Shown: piece by piece, positions 1 through 9,006 of the stretch
Numbering within the stretch: position 1 is the stretch's first letter
Layout: each line of letters begins with the position of its first letter
DNA from: Deltaproteobacteria bacterium
Lineage (GTDB): Bacteria; Desulfobacterota; RBG-13-43-22
Assembly (NCBI GenBank): GCA_016219225.1
Contig: JACRBX010000014.1
Location: forward strand, 1 to 60,879
DNA: 60,879 bases
Direction of reading: 5' to 3'
Program-made: the position numbers and the translations under genes
The notes under the pieces: generated by a model
What the model saw: only the letters and a program-made list of their open reading frames with translations
What the model was told of the DNA's origin: nothing
The model's database searches: none

Positions 1-1
1 G

Positions 2-1291
2 ATAGCCGTCTATGCCAGCGATTTCACCGTCCTGGGGGGGTCCATCGCCACCCAGCACGGACTGAAGTTCGTTAAATTAATGGAGATGGCCGCCCGCTGG
101 AGGATCCCCATGGTCTGGCTTCTGGATTCCTCGGGGGGCCGGTTGGGCTATCAGGATGTCCCTTCGGCCGGCATCGACTGGTGGTTTGCCCTGGAATCCA
201 GGTTTTCGGGAATGATCCCCCAAATCAACGTCCTCATGGGCCCCTGCATCGCCGGACAGGCCTATTGCCCGACCCTGTGCGATTTTCTCCTCATGAGCCG
301 GGGCACGGCCCATCTCTGGCTCGGTGGTCCGCGGATGACCCAGGCCGCCACCTCTGAAAAGATCGGGGATGATGTCGGAGGGGCTGATTATCACATGATG
401 TACAGCGGCACCTGCGATCTGGTGGGCGATAACGATCGCGCAACCCTCCAAAAGACCAGAGAACTCCTGGGTTTTCTTCCGGCCAACTGCTTTGAAAAAC
501 CGCCCCGGCGCGAGACTTCCGATCCACAGGACCGGGAAGTGGGAGAACTGATGGCTGTTGTCCCTGATCAATACGAAGAGACTTATGATATGCATAAGGT
601 CATCAAGATCCTGGTAGATGACGGAGAGTACCTGGAGATCAAAAACGAGTATGCCAAAAATCTGATCACCTGTTTCTGCCGTTTCAACGGCCAGGTGGTC
701 GGCCTGGTGGCCAACAATCCCGGTGAAGCGGGAAGCATCCTGGAGATCAATTCCTGTGATAAATACTACCGTTTTCTCCAGGTCCTGGATGCCTATAATA
801 TCCCCCTGATCAATCTGGTCGATACCCCGCCGCTGGTGCCCGGAGAAGACCAGGAGGCCCTGGGGCTCTTGAGACATTTTGGGAAAATACTCGATCTTTA
901 TGCAACGGCCACCATTCCCAAGATCAGCATCATACTCAGGGAATCCTATGGGGATGGCGGCGGAATACTCCTGGGGAGTGCCAAAGGTCTGGGAGGCGAT
1001 CTCTGTTATGCCTGGCCTATTGCCCGATTGGCCGTGGAAGCCTCCACCCTGGATTATCGGCAGGTTTACGGCCGGGGGATCGAGGAAGACGCCTATGAAG
1101 GGTATCTGAACCGCTCCAGGGAGCGGATCGATATTTTCGAAGCGGCGCGCAGTTGGACGGCCCAGATGGTCGATGAAGTCATCGAACCCAAGGATACCCG
1201 AAAACGGATCATCGAGGCCCTGGATCTGATCAGGGACAAACAGGAAACCCTGCCCTGTCGGGCCAGGGGACAGGGAACAGGACCGACGTAA
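2..1291 (+). CDS. Acyl-CoA carboxylase carboxyltransferase (beta) subunit, 5' end outside window
   Basis: The frame is open from base 2, so the start lies upstream. The product is the C-terminal ~429 residues of a biotin-dependent carboxyltransferase, which moves CO2 from carboxybiotin to an acyl-CoA. The partial N-terminal crotonase-like domain reads DFTVLGGSIATQHG. The second carries AKGLGGDLCYAWPIARLAVE and ends with the usual DEVIEPKDTRKRI helix. Where many propionyl-CoA-type subunits have AVMG, this one has AVEAS, so the acyl substrate is open. The biotin carrier and biotin carboxylase are encoded at 2455-4106. The last codons (RGQGTGPT) come from a 7-bp repeat that runs into the gene. 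Confidence 0.9.
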   Translation: MAVYASDFTVLGGSIATQHGLKFVKLMEMAARWRIPMVWLLDSSGGRLGYQDVPSAGIDWWFALESRFSGMIPQINVLMGPCIAGQAYCPTLCDFLLMSRGTAHLWLGGPRMTQAATSEKIGDDVGGADYHMMYSGTCDLVGDNDRATLQKTRELLGFLPANCFEKPPRRETSDPQDREVGELMAVVPDQYEETYDMHKVIKILVDDGEYLEIKNEYAKNLITCFCRFNGQVVGLVANNPGEAGSILEINSCDKYYRFLQVLDAYNIPLINLVDTPPLVPGEDQEALGLLRHFGKILDLYATATIPKISIILRESYGDGGGILLGSAKGLGGDLCYAWPIARLAVEASTLDYRQVYGRGIEEDAYEGYLNRSRERIDIFEAARSWTAQMVDEVIEPKDTRKRIIEALDLIRDKQETLPCRARGQGTGPT

Positions 1292-1322
1292 AAATTAACG
1301 ACGAATGTCGAATATCGAAAAA
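1260..1322. repeat. 7-bp-period degenerate repeats overlapping a gene 3' end
   Basis: Units of the GGGNCAG type repeat with period 7 from 1260 to 1287 and encode the C-terminus of the carboxyltransferase. They are followed at 1302-1322 by three units of the CGAANNN type (CGAATGT, CGAATAT, CGAAAAA). This is one of many such arrays in the window. Confidence 0.6.
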
Positions 1323-1391
1323 GGGAATCATGAATTTCGAAGGAAAATACTAAGACCTTTGATATCGGGAATGACGAAAAAGGAGAAATCT

Positions 1392-2261
1392 ATGGAAACC
1401 AAAACCATTATCACCTGCGCCCTGACAGGCGTCCTTACTGATCCGGCGGTGCATCACGTCCCGGTCACTCCGGAAGAGATGGCCGACCACACCCAACAGG
1501 CCTATGATGCCGGAGCCTCTATAGTCCATGTCCATTTTCGGAACCAGGGTCAGGGTCTGGGCCATTTGCCCACCTGGGATCTCAAAACCGTCGGCGATAT
1601 CCTGGCGGCGATAAAGGCCCGGGTCCCGCAAATACTTATCTGCATGAGCACCGGGGTAATGGGACCGGATATCAGCGGTCCGGCCGCCTGTTTAGAAAAA
1701 TTCAAACCGGAAATGGCCGCTTGTAACGCCGGCTCTTTGAATTATCTGAAACTTAAAAACGATGGCTCCTGGGCCTGGCCGCCATCCCTCTTTGATAACC
1801 CGGTGGACAAGGTCCAGCGATTCCTCGATGTCATGAAGGCCAATGGCGTCGTCCCCGAGTTTGAGTGCTTTGACAGCGGTATCGTCCGGAGTGTGGGTCT
1901 CTTCCAACGGAACAAAATGTTTGAAGGGCCGGCCCATATATCCCTGGTCATGGGTGTCGCCAGCGGCATGCCGGCCAAACCGCAGTGGCTTCCCCTGCTC
2001 AAGGAAGAAATGCCCCCGGGCGCCCATTGGCAGGTCATCGCCGTGGGCCGGAAGGAGGTCTGGGACCTCCACCGAAAATGTGTGGAATTAGGCGGAAATG
2101 TGCGCTCCGGTCTGGAAGACACCTTTTACCTCCAAAGCGGGGAAAAGGCCGCCAGCAACGGCGTTCTGGTGGAGGCCCTGGCCAGGATCATTCGGGAAGT
2201 GGGCAAAGAAATCGCCAATCCGGCCGAGGCCCGGGAGATATTGGGGCTGAGAAGCCAGTAA
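1392..2261 (+). CDS. BKACE family beta-keto acid cleavage enzyme (DUF849)
   Basis: The family condenses a beta-keto acid with acetyl-CoA to give acetoacetate and a new acyl-CoA; kce (3-keto-5-aminohexanoate cleavage) is the type member. Visible marks are PVTPEEMADHTQQAYDAGAS followed by the zinc-binding HVHFR, CMSTG in the barrel, and the C-terminal GLEDTFYLQSG...SNGVLVE signature. The ATG at 1392 is chosen because AGGAGA lies just upstream; an in-frame ATG at 1305 would add a poorly conserved tail from repeat-like DNA. It is 289 aa, close to family length. Its position between carboxylase subunits suggests it handles the keto acid from the same pathway. The substrate is unknown. Confidence 0.88.
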   Translation: METKTIITCALTGVLTDPAVHHVPVTPEEMADHTQQAYDAGASIVHVHFRNQGQGLGHLPTWDLKTVGDILAAIKARVPQILICMSTGVMGPDISGPAACLEKFKPEMAACNAGSLNYLKLKNDGSWAWPPSLFDNPVDKVQRFLDVMKANGVVPEFECFDSGIVRSVGLFQRNKMFEGPAHISLVMGVASGMPAKPQWLPLLKEEMPPGAHWQVIAVGRKEVWDLHRKCVELGGNVRSGLEDTFYLQSGEKAASNGVLVEALARIIREVGKEIANPAEAREILGLRSQ

Positions 2262-2276
2262 AATAGGAGGAAAATA

Positions 2277-2377
2277 GGGGTCAGGGGTCTGGGATCGGAT
2301 CTGAGTTTAAGAATAAAGTTGCAAGAACAAAAATCTTGATCCTTGTACCTTGCCTATAGCCCATCGCCTCTTGTAGA
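2277..2377. repeat. Two 7-bp-period degenerate arrays
   Basis: 2277-2304 holds four units of the GGGGTCA type. 2336-2377 holds six degenerate units of the TTGNNCC type. Both keep strict 7-bp spacing while the unit sequence drifts. Confidence 0.6.
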
Positions 2378-2380
2378 CGT

Positions 2381-2420
2381 ATTTTCATGTTTGTTAGTGC
2401 CCTTGCGGGTCATGAGCTCA
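2381..2420 (+). promoter_or_regulatory. Recurrent hairpin leader element, copy A
   Basis: It begins ATTTTCATG and continues to a short GC-rich inverted segment (CCCTTGCGGG). It ends 35 nt before the biotin carrier start. It aligns with copies at 7078, 10655, 11001, 14456 and 51839, and is closest to the 51839 copy. Confidence 0.45.
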
Positions 2421-2454
2421 TTCTATTCAGGTGAAATAAAAACAGGAGATTGAT

Positions 2455-2718
2455 ATGACAGAAACAGGAAGTTCCCATTTAATCGAAGTCCGGGCCCCCA
2501 TGTCCGGGGTTTTTTACCGCCGGTCGGCCCCCGATCAACCCCCCTATATCGAAGAAGGAGCTCTGGTCAAGAAAAAACAGATATTGGGGCTATTGGAGAC
2601 CATGAAGGTCTTTCAGAAGATTAAATCACCTTCGGACGGAAAGGTGGTCCAGATCATTGCAGCCAATGAAACGGCCTTGAAAGACAATGATTTGATATTG
2701 ATCATCGAGAAGTCCTGA
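2455..2718 (+). CDS. Biotin/lipoyl carrier protein (BCCP-like)
   Basis: This 87-residue protein is essentially only a biotinyl domain. It swings carboxybiotin between the biotin carboxylase and the carboxyltransferase. The biotinylation loop is LLETMKVFQ, with Lys51 as the expected acceptor; ETMK replaces the commoner EAMK. The matching hairpin strand KSPSDGKV follows. RBS ACAGGAGA lies 7-8 nt upstream of the ATG. It is followed after 14 nt by the biotin carboxylase, so the two are surely co-transcribed. The N-terminal proline/alanine linker of classical AccB is absent, as is common for split propionyl/methylcrotonyl-type complexes. Confidence 0.9.
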   Translation: MTETGSSHLIEVRAPMSGVFYRRSAPDQPPYIEEGALVKKKQILGLLETMKVFQKIKSPSDGKVVQIIAANETALKDNDLILIIEKS

Positions 2719-2732
2719 GCATAAGGAAAATC

Positions 2733-4106
2733 ATGTTCTCCAAAATCCTCATCGCCAACCGTGGAGAGATTGCCCTCCGGATCATTCGGACCTGCAAGGA
2801 ATTAGGGATAAAGACCGTGGCCGTCTATTCCGAGGCTGACAGCCGATCACTGCACCTCGAGCCGGCCGACGAACGGGTCTGTATCGGCCCCCCTCCGAGC
2901 GCCAAAAGTTATCTGGACATAAGGGGCCTCATCAAGGCAGCCAAGGAAACCGGGTCCGAGGCCGTACATCCCGGATACGGCTATTTAGCGGAAAGCGAGG
3001 CCTTTGCCGAGGCCTGCCAAAAGGAAGGGCTGATTTTTATCGGCCCCACCCCGCAAAATCTCCGGATGGCCGGGGAGAAAATCGCCTCCAAAAGGATCAT
3101 GAAAGAGGCCGGCATACCGGTTATTCCCGGCAGCGAAAAAGGGGTGGCCACGCTTCAAGAGGCCATAGGCCTTGGGGAAGAAATCGGTTACCCTATAATG
3201 ATCAAGGCTTCGGGCGGAGGCGGCGGGCGGGGGATCCGGATCTGTCCGGACCGGCAGACCCTTGAGGAAGATTTTTCCATTGCCCAGGCCGAGGCCCGGA
3301 TGGCCTTCGGCAATGAAGAACTCTATGTCGAAAAATATTTGAGCCAGCCGAGACACGTTGAATTCCAGATCCTGGCCGACGGCAGGGGAAAGGTCATCCA
3401 TCTGGGGGAACGGGAGTGCACTATTCAAAGGCGGTACCAGAAACTGATCGAGGAATCCCCCTCCCCGGTCCTCACCCCGGAACTGCGGCAGGCCATGGGC
3501 CGGATGGCCGTCCGGGCGGCCGAGGCCGTCCATTATGCTAATGCCGGAACCGTGGAATTTCTCCTCGACGAACAGGGCCAATTTTATTTTATGGAGATCA
3601 ATGCCCGTATCCAGGTGGAACATCCGGTCACGGAATTGACTACCGGTGTTGATTTAATCCGGGAGCAGATCCAGTTGGCCAGTGGTGCCAAATTGTCCTT
3701 AAGCCAGGAGACTATTGAGCCCAGGGGATGGGCCATTGAATGCCGCATCAATGCCGAAGATCCGGAAAGGAATTTCCTGCCCTCTCCGGGCGTCATCGAA
3801 GTCTACCGTCCACCAGGTGGATTCGGGGTGAGACTGGACACCCATCTTTACCAGGGCTATGAACTGCCCATTTTTTATGATTCCCTGATCGCCAAGCTTA
3901 TTGCCTACAATCGCACCAGGGAAGGGGCCATCCGTATCATGAAAAGGGCCCTGGAGGAATTCAGGATCGAACCGGTCAAGACGACTATCCCGCTCCACCT
4001 CCGGATCATGGATGATCCTCTTTTCAAAGCAGGCCGATTCAATACCCATTTTATTCAACACTTCCTCCCGCCTGATCCGGAGAAAGATGATGAGGAGGAG
4101 GATTAG
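2733..4106 (+). CDS. Biotin carboxylase subunit of an acyl-CoA carboxylase
   Basis: This ATP-grasp enzyme carboxylates biotin with bicarbonate. At 457 aa it matches stand-alone AccC rather than a fused alpha subunit. Motifs in order: N-terminal FSKILIANRGEIALRIIRTC, HPGYGYLAE, the glycine-rich ATP loop KASGGGGGRGIRI, RECTIQRRYQKLIEE, and the catalytic MEINARIQVEHPVTE. That last motif has INAR in place of the usual MNTR/MNPR. The C-terminal biotin-carboxylase domain is complete. The stop is 2 nt before the acyl-CoA dehydrogenase start, indicating tight operon packing. Partner subunits are at 2-1291 and 2455-2718. Confidence 0.94.
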   Translation: MFSKILIANRGEIALRIIRTCKELGIKTVAVYSEADSRSLHLEPADERVCIGPPPSAKSYLDIRGLIKAAKETGSEAVHPGYGYLAESEAFAEACQKEGLIFIGPTPQNLRMAGEKIASKRIMKEAGIPVIPGSEKGVATLQEAIGLGEEIGYPIMIKASGGGGGRGIRICPDRQTLEEDFSIAQAEARMAFGNEELYVEKYLSQPRHVEFQILADGRGKVIHLGERECTIQRRYQKLIEESPSPVLTPELRQAMGRMAVRAAEAVHYANAGTVEFLLDEQGQFYFMEINARIQVEHPVTELTTGVDLIREQIQLASGAKLSLSQETIEPRGWAIECRINAEDPERNFLPSPGVIEVYRPPGGFGVRLDTHLYQGYELPIFYDSLIAKLIAYNRTREGAIRIMKRALEEFRIEPVKTTIPLHLRIMDDPLFKAGRFNTHFIQHFLPPDPEKDDEEED

Positions 4107-4108
4107 CC

Positions 4109-5266
4109 ATGGATTTCGAGTTTAGCGAAGAACAGAAGATGGTCAAGGAGCAGGTCGGCCGTTTCGTCGATAACCAGGTGATCCCCCTGGCAGCGGTGAT
4201 CGATGAGGAAGAACGTTTCCCGGAAGAAAATTTCCGCGCCATGGCTGAAATGGGGCTTTTGGGCATGCCCCTGCCGGAGGAATACGGGGGAAGCGGGGCC
4301 GATTTTCTCTCCTGTGTTCTGGTTATGGAAGAATTGATGAGAGGGTGCGTCTCCACGGGCAATACTTATGGAGCCCACACGATCCTGTGCACCGAAAGTA
4401 TTTACCGAAACGGCAATGAAGACCAGCGCCGGCGTTTTCTCCCTGATCTTGTTGCCGGGAAAAAGATCGGGGCCCTGGCCCTGACCGAACCGGGGGCCGG
4501 CTCGGACGCCCTGTCTTTACGTTGCCGGGCCGAAAAAAGGGGCGATCGGTATATTCTTAACGGCTCGAAGACCTTTATTACCAACGGACCGGTGGCCGAT
4601 GTGGTCATCGTCTATGCCAAGACCAATCCGGAAGCCGCTCAGAACGGGATATCCGCTTTTATTGTCGAGCAAGGGTTCCCTGGGTTTTCCAGGGGAAAAC
4701 CCATGAAGAAGCTGGGGGCCAGAGGTTCCCCCACCGGGGAGTTGTTCTTTGAGGACTGTGAGGTCCCGGTGGAAAATCTCCTGGGTGAGGAGAACAAAGG
4801 GATCAGGGTTTTGATGAGTGGTCTGGACCGGGAGAGGATCTTCTGGTCCATTGCCCCCATCGGCGTGGCCCAGGGGGCCTTTGATCTGGCCTTTCATTAT
4901 GCCCAGGAAAGAATCCAGTTCGGACAGCCCATCATCCAGTTCCAGATGATGCAGGAGATCCTGGCCGACATCCGGACGGAAATCCAGGCCGGGAGGGTCC
5001 TTTCCTACTGGGCGGCCACCCTGGCCGATTCGGGGAAACGGGTCAGGCTGGAGGCCTCTTATGCCAAGCTCTTTTGTGCCGAGGCCGGGATCAGGGCCGT
5101 CAGCAAGGCCATGCAGGTATTCGGAGGCTACGGTTTTATAAGGGAATATCCTATCGAACGGATGTACCGGGACGTGAAGGGCATCGAGTTCGGAGCCGGG
5201 ACGAACCAGATTCAGAGACTCATTATTATCGGCGAACTGATGAGAAAAGGAGGTATCAAGACCTAA
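4109..5266 (+). CDS. Acyl-CoA dehydrogenase, isovaleryl-CoA-dehydrogenase type
   Basis: This FAD enzyme inserts an alpha,beta double bond and passes electrons to ETF. The 385-aa protein has the full fold: LTEPGAGSDA (FAD/substrate), GSKTFITNG, and the C-terminal QVFGGYGFIREYPIERMYRD. At the usual catalytic glutamate (YEGT) it has FGAGT, with Ala363. Isovaleryl-CoA dehydrogenase has the same GAGT and uses a glutamate one helix away; here GLDRER places Glu242 at that site. A branched or alpha-substituted acyl-CoA is therefore plausible. It starts 2 nt after the biotin carboxylase stop. Confidence 0.92.
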   Translation: MDFEFSEEQKMVKEQVGRFVDNQVIPLAAVIDEEERFPEENFRAMAEMGLLGMPLPEEYGGSGADFLSCVLVMEELMRGCVSTGNTYGAHTILCTESIYRNGNEDQRRRFLPDLVAGKKIGALALTEPGAGSDALSLRCRAEKRGDRYILNGSKTFITNGPVADVVIVYAKTNPEAAQNGISAFIVEQGFPGFSRGKPMKKLGARGSPTGELFFEDCEVPVENLLGEENKGIRVLMSGLDRERIFWSIAPIGVAQGAFDLAFHYAQERIQFGQPIIQFQMMQEILADIRTEIQAGRVLSYWAATLADSGKRVRLEASYAKLFCAEAGIRAVSKAMQVFGGYGFIREYPIERMYRDVKGIEFGAGTNQIQRLIIIGELMRKGGIKT

Positions 5267-5358
5267 ACGATAAAACAGGAAATTGGGATGTAATCGTTTA
5301 AAAGGGAGGAATTAAGCAGCACCTCGCCTCTAATCCTATAACCAAAGGAGGAAGAGAG

Positions 5359-7053
5359 ATGGAAGAAAGGATCTGGCATAAAGCCTATGACCCCCAGGTG
5401 CCACCCGGTATTGCTTATGAAAATTTCACCTTGAGCCAGGCTCTGGAGCGGAGCGCCCGAAATTATCCCGATCAGGTTGCCCTGCTGATGATGGGCAGGA
5501 AGATTTCTTACCGTGAATTGAACGCCCTGGTCAACCGCTTTGCCGCCGCCTTGCAGGATCTGGGGGTAAAAAAGGGAGACAAGGTAGCCATTCTGCTTCC
5601 CAACATTCCCCAGGGGTTCATCGCCTGCTACGCCGTCTTCCGTCTGGGCGCCGTAGTAGTCATGACCAACCCCCTGTACACCGAGCGGGAGTTGGAACAC
5701 CAGCTCAACGACTCGGATTCCACTATGGCCATTTCCCTGGACCTGTTGGTCCCCAGGATCCTTAAATTGAAGGATAAGACCGGGATCAAAATGGTGATCG
5801 CCTGCCACATCCGGGATTATCTTCCTTTTCCAGCCAAACAACTTTTCCCTCTGATTAAAAAAAGTATGCACCGCAAAACCGGTTCCGGGGAAGGGGTCCA
5901 TGATTTTCTGGATCTGATCCGGAAATACCCTCCTGGTCCCCGGGCAGGAGATGAAGCCCTCAAGGCCGAGGTTTCCTTTAATGACATAGCCGCCCTGCTC
6001 TATACTGGAGGGACAACCGGGGTTTCCAAAGGGGTTATGCTCACCCATGGGAACCTGAGTACTAATGTCCAGCAGCTTCGGGCCTGGACCTTTGATGCCA
6101 AAGAGGGCCAGGAAAGCCTTATGGGGATCTTCCCCATCTTTCACAGCGCCGGGTTTACGGCGGTCATGAATCATTGTATCTATCGGGGGATGACCATCAT
6201 TCTGGTCCCCAAGCCCGAGCCTGACGGGGTCCTCAAAATGACCCGAAAGTATCGACCGGACTATTTCCCCTGCGTTCCCACCCTCTATGTGGGGCTCTTG
6301 AATCACCCGGAATTTCCCAAAACCGATTTTTCCTTTATCAAGGGTTGTGTCTCCGGTGCGGCCCCTCTGGCCCTGGACACCCTCAAGCAATGGAAAGAAG
6401 CCGTAGGGACCCAGATCATGGAGGTTTACGGACTCACTGAGACCTCTCCCCTGTCCCATGCCAATCCCTGGAGGGGAAAGGCCAAGGCCGGCAGTGTGGG
6501 GGTGCCTGTTTCGGATACGGACTGCCGGATCGTCGATGTGGTGGATGGTCTGAAAGAGATGAACACAGGTGAAGTGGGGGAAATCCTCCTGAATGGACCC
6601 CAACTCACCCAGGGGTATTACAAGAACCCGGAAGAGACAGCCAAGGCCATCCGGGATGGCTGGTTTTATACCGGTGATATCGGCTACATGGACGATGAAG
6701 GCTATCTCTTTATCGTCGACCGCAAAAAAGACATGATCATTGCCAGCGGGTTCAACATTTATCCCAGAGACATCGACGAAGTCCTTTTTGAACACCCTAA
6801 AATAAAAGAGGCCTGTGCCGTGGGGGTACCCGACCCTTACCGCGGTGAAACGGTTAAGGCCTTTGTGGTCCCCAAGGAAGGAGAAACCCTTACCCCGGAA
6901 GAGGTCATAGCCTTTTGCCGGGAAAAACTGGCCGCCTATAAGGTTCCCAAGATGGTGGAATTTATGGATGAACTCCCGAAAAGCACGGTCGGCAAGGTTC
7001 TGCGGAGAAAACTCCGGGAGATGGAGATGGAAAAGAATAAGGGGAAAAACTAA
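5359..7053 (+). CDS. Long/medium-chain acyl-CoA ligase (FadD-like AMP-forming)
   Basis: This 564-aa ANL-superfamily enzyme activates a carboxylic acid via an acyl-adenylate. Motif order is typical: P-loop LYTGGTTGVSKGVMLTH, EVYGLTETSPL, the hinge GWFYTGDIGYMDDEGYLFIVDR, and the C-terminal catalytic lysine in PKSTVGKVLRRKL. RBS AAAGGAGGA lies about 8 nt before the ATG. It is 92 nt after the dehydrogenase and probably the entry enzyme for this block. Length and motifs fit FadD more than acetyl-CoA synthetase. Chain-length preference cannot be read. Confidence 0.92.
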   Translation: MEERIWHKAYDPQVPPGIAYENFTLSQALERSARNYPDQVALLMMGRKISYRELNALVNRFAAALQDLGVKKGDKVAILLPNIPQGFIACYAVFRLGAVVVMTNPLYTERELEHQLNDSDSTMAISLDLLVPRILKLKDKTGIKMVIACHIRDYLPFPAKQLFPLIKKSMHRKTGSGEGVHDFLDLIRKYPPGPRAGDEALKAEVSFNDIAALLYTGGTTGVSKGVMLTHGNLSTNVQQLRAWTFDAKEGQESLMGIFPIFHSAGFTAVMNHCIYRGMTIILVPKPEPDGVLKMTRKYRPDYFPCVPTLYVGLLNHPEFPKTDFSFIKGCVSGAAPLALDTLKQWKEAVGTQIMEVYGLTETSPLSHANPWRGKAKAGSVGVPVSDTDCRIVDVVDGLKEMNTGEVGEILLNGPQLTQGYYKNPEETAKAIRDGWFYTGDIGYMDDEGYLFIVDRKKDMIIASGFNIYPRDIDEVLFEHPKIKEACAVGVPDPYRGETVKAFVVPKEGETLTPEEVIAFCREKLAAYKVPKMVEFMDELPKSTVGKVLRRKLREMEMEKNKGKN

Positions 7054-7077
7054 GGGGCTTAATTTGAAAATGCGAAT

Positions 7078-7117
7078 ATTTTCATCTTTTGTGATCCCAT
7101 GGAGTATGAGGGTCTAA
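7078..7117 (+). promoter_or_regulatory. Recurrent hairpin leader element, copy B
   Basis: ATTTTCATCTTTTGTGAT is followed by CCCATGGAGTATGAGGG, ending 11 nt before the AOR start codon. Its 3' part merges into the RBS (AAGAGGA). It belongs to the family at 2381, 10655, 11001, 14456 and 51839. Confidence 0.5.
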
Positions 7118-7127
7118 GAGGATTATC

Positions 7128-9002
7128 ATGTCCGGAAGTTTTAATAAATACCTTGAAGTGGATTTGACCATCGGTGAGACTGCAATCAAAAGCTTCCCTC
7201 CTTCCTGGTTAAGATCCTATGTGGGAGGCGGCACCCTGGGTGCCCGTCTTTTTTTCGAAACCGCCGGGTTTGAGGCCGATCCCCTGTCTCCGGAAAATTC
7301 ACTCCTCATCATGGCCGGCCCTCTGGTGGGAACGACCTTTCCGGGCAGCTCCCGCTTTGTCTTATGCGCCCGGTCGCCATTGACCGGCCTTTGGGGGGAA
7401 TCCAGTTCCGGCGGGGCCTTCGGGGCGGATCTTAAAAAGGCCGGTCTGGACGGTATCCTGGTCAAAGGCCGGGCTGAAAAGCCGTCCTATATCTTGATCG
7501 AAGACGGCCGGGCGGCAATCCGGGAGGCCGGAGACCTCTGGGGGTTGGACACCTATGCCACGGTGGAGACCTTGCGCCGGCAGCACCCGGGGAAACAACC
7601 CATCAGGGTCCTGGCCATCGGACCTGCCGGAGAGCATTTAGTCAGGTATGCCTCGGTCTGTAATGACAAGGCCCATTACCTGGGCCGGACCGGCATGGGG
7701 GCGGTTATGGGCAGCAAAAGGATCAAGGCCATAGCCGTCAGGGGTACGGGAAAGGTTCCCATAGCCCGGCCAGAGGCTTATCAGGAATCCCGAAAGGCGG
7801 CCCTTCAAGCCATCAAAGATTCCATGATGGCCGATTCTTTTCACCAATTGGGCACGGCAGCAGCCATGGATCTGGGAATGATGACAGGAGATGTCCCTAT
7901 AAAAAACTGGTCTGTCGGAGTCGACTATGAAATGGCCGATGCCCTTGGGGGGCCTGCCTTGGTGGAGAAGCTAATCAAAGGCCGGAAGGCCTGTTATGCC
8001 TGCCCCATCGGCTGCAAACCCGTGGTCGAGTTCCTGGATCCTCCCTATCCGGTATCTAAAGGCCCTGGGCCGGAATATGAGACCCTGGCCGCCTTCGGCA
8101 CCCTGATCATGAACAACAACCTCTTGGCCGTAGTCCGGGCCAATGAATTGTGCAACCGTTTGGGGATCGATACCATCAGTTGCGGAGCTACCATGGCTTT
8201 TATCATGGAGGCCTTTGAAAGAGGCCTGCTGGCTGGGACCGATCTGGACGGGTTGGAGATTGCTTGGGGCAATATGGATGCGGTTCTGGATCTGATAGAA
8301 AAAATCGCCTTCAGAAAAGGTTTTGGAGACCGGGCCGCTGAGGGGAGCCGGGCCCTGGCCCGTGATTTAGGGCCGGAGACCGAGGATTTTGAGGTGACCA
8401 TCAAGGGGCTGGAACTCCCCATGCACGACCCCCGGGGGTTTCATGGAATGGCCCTGGCTTATATGACATCTAACAGGGGGGCCTGCCACCTGCAACACTC
8501 GGTTCAGGCCGTTGAACAGGGGGTGGTCTCCTGGCCGGAAGCGGGGCTTAAAGAGGACTATACGGCCCAGGAAAGCCAGGGGAAGGCCGAGATGGTTTAT
8601 TTATCCGAAAACCTGGGACAGATGGCCAACACGGTTTGTGTCTGCCACTTTGTCCACTGGACCATGGGCCTGACCAATCTTTTGAAGGGTTTTAATGCCG
8701 TGACCGGTTATGAATTCGATCTGAAGGAATTCATGGAAGTGGGCCAAAGGTCCTGGATTCTGAAACGGGCCTTGAATAACATCATGGGTCTGACCGGCAG
8801 GGAAGATCGATTACCTAAAAGGATCTTAAGGCCGTTATCAGAGGGTGGTGCTGAAGGAAGTATTCCCGATGAAAACTTAATGAAAATGGAATATTACCGG
8901 ATCCGGGGGCTGGATGAGCAAGGATTCCCCCTCCCCCAAACCTTATCCGTCCTCGGGCTTTCCTTTGTAAACAACAACCTTTTTCGAAAAGGAGGGAAAT
9001 AA
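7128..9002 (+). CDS. Aldehyde:ferredoxin oxidoreductase (tungsten/molybdopterin, AOR family)
   Basis: It oxidises an aldehyde to its acid, or the reverse with reduced ferredoxin, using a bis-pterin tungsten centre and a 4Fe-4S cluster. The 624-aa length is normal. Visible marks are GGGTLGARLFFE near residue 33, GPLVGTTFPGSSR, the pterin segment SSSGGAFGADLKKAGLDG, and cluster ligands Cys289, Cys292 and Cys296 in CYACPIGC. The following SCP2-like gene starts 4 nt after its stop, and an Fe-alcohol dehydrogenase comes next. Together they could interconvert alcohol, aldehyde and acid. Confidence 0.93.
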   Translation: MSGSFNKYLEVDLTIGETAIKSFPPSWLRSYVGGGTLGARLFFETAGFEADPLSPENSLLIMAGPLVGTTFPGSSRFVLCARSPLTGLWGESSSGGAFGADLKKAGLDGILVKGRAEKPSYILIEDGRAAIREAGDLWGLDTYATVETLRRQHPGKQPIRVLAIGPAGEHLVRYASVCNDKAHYLGRTGMGAVMGSKRIKAIAVRGTGKVPIARPEAYQESRKAALQAIKDSMMADSFHQLGTAAAMDLGMMTGDVPIKNWSVGVDYEMADALGGPALVEKLIKGRKACYACPIGCKPVVEFLDPPYPVSKGPGPEYETLAAFGTLIMNNNLLAVVRANELCNRLGIDTISCGATMAFIMEAFERGLLAGTDLDGLEIAWGNMDAVLDLIEKIAFRKGFGDRAAEGSRALARDLGPETEDFEVTIKGLELPMHDPRGFHGMALAYMTSNRGACHLQHSVQAVEQGVVSWPEAGLKEDYTAQESQGKAEMVYLSENLGQMANTVCVCHFVHWTMGLTNLLKGFNAVTGYEFDLKEFMEVGQRSWILKRALNNIMGLTGREDRLPKRILRPLSEGGAEGSIPDENLMKMEYYRIRGLDEQGFPLPQTLSVLGLSFVNNNLFRKGGK

Positions 9003-9006
9003 GATC

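Noticed and set aside
2-5266. Leucine degradation operon (isovaleryl-CoA dehydrogenase plus methylcrotonyl-CoA carboxylase)
   Set aside because: There is no methylglutaconyl-CoA hydratase or HMG-CoA lyase in the cluster and BKACE is present instead; the substrate is left open.
5263-6795. 510-codon open frame antisense to the acyl-CoA ligase
   Set aside because: It is a high-GC shadow of a strongly recognised gene, has no RBS and its product matches no family. The similar 517-codon frame at 11716-13269 is rejected for the same reason.
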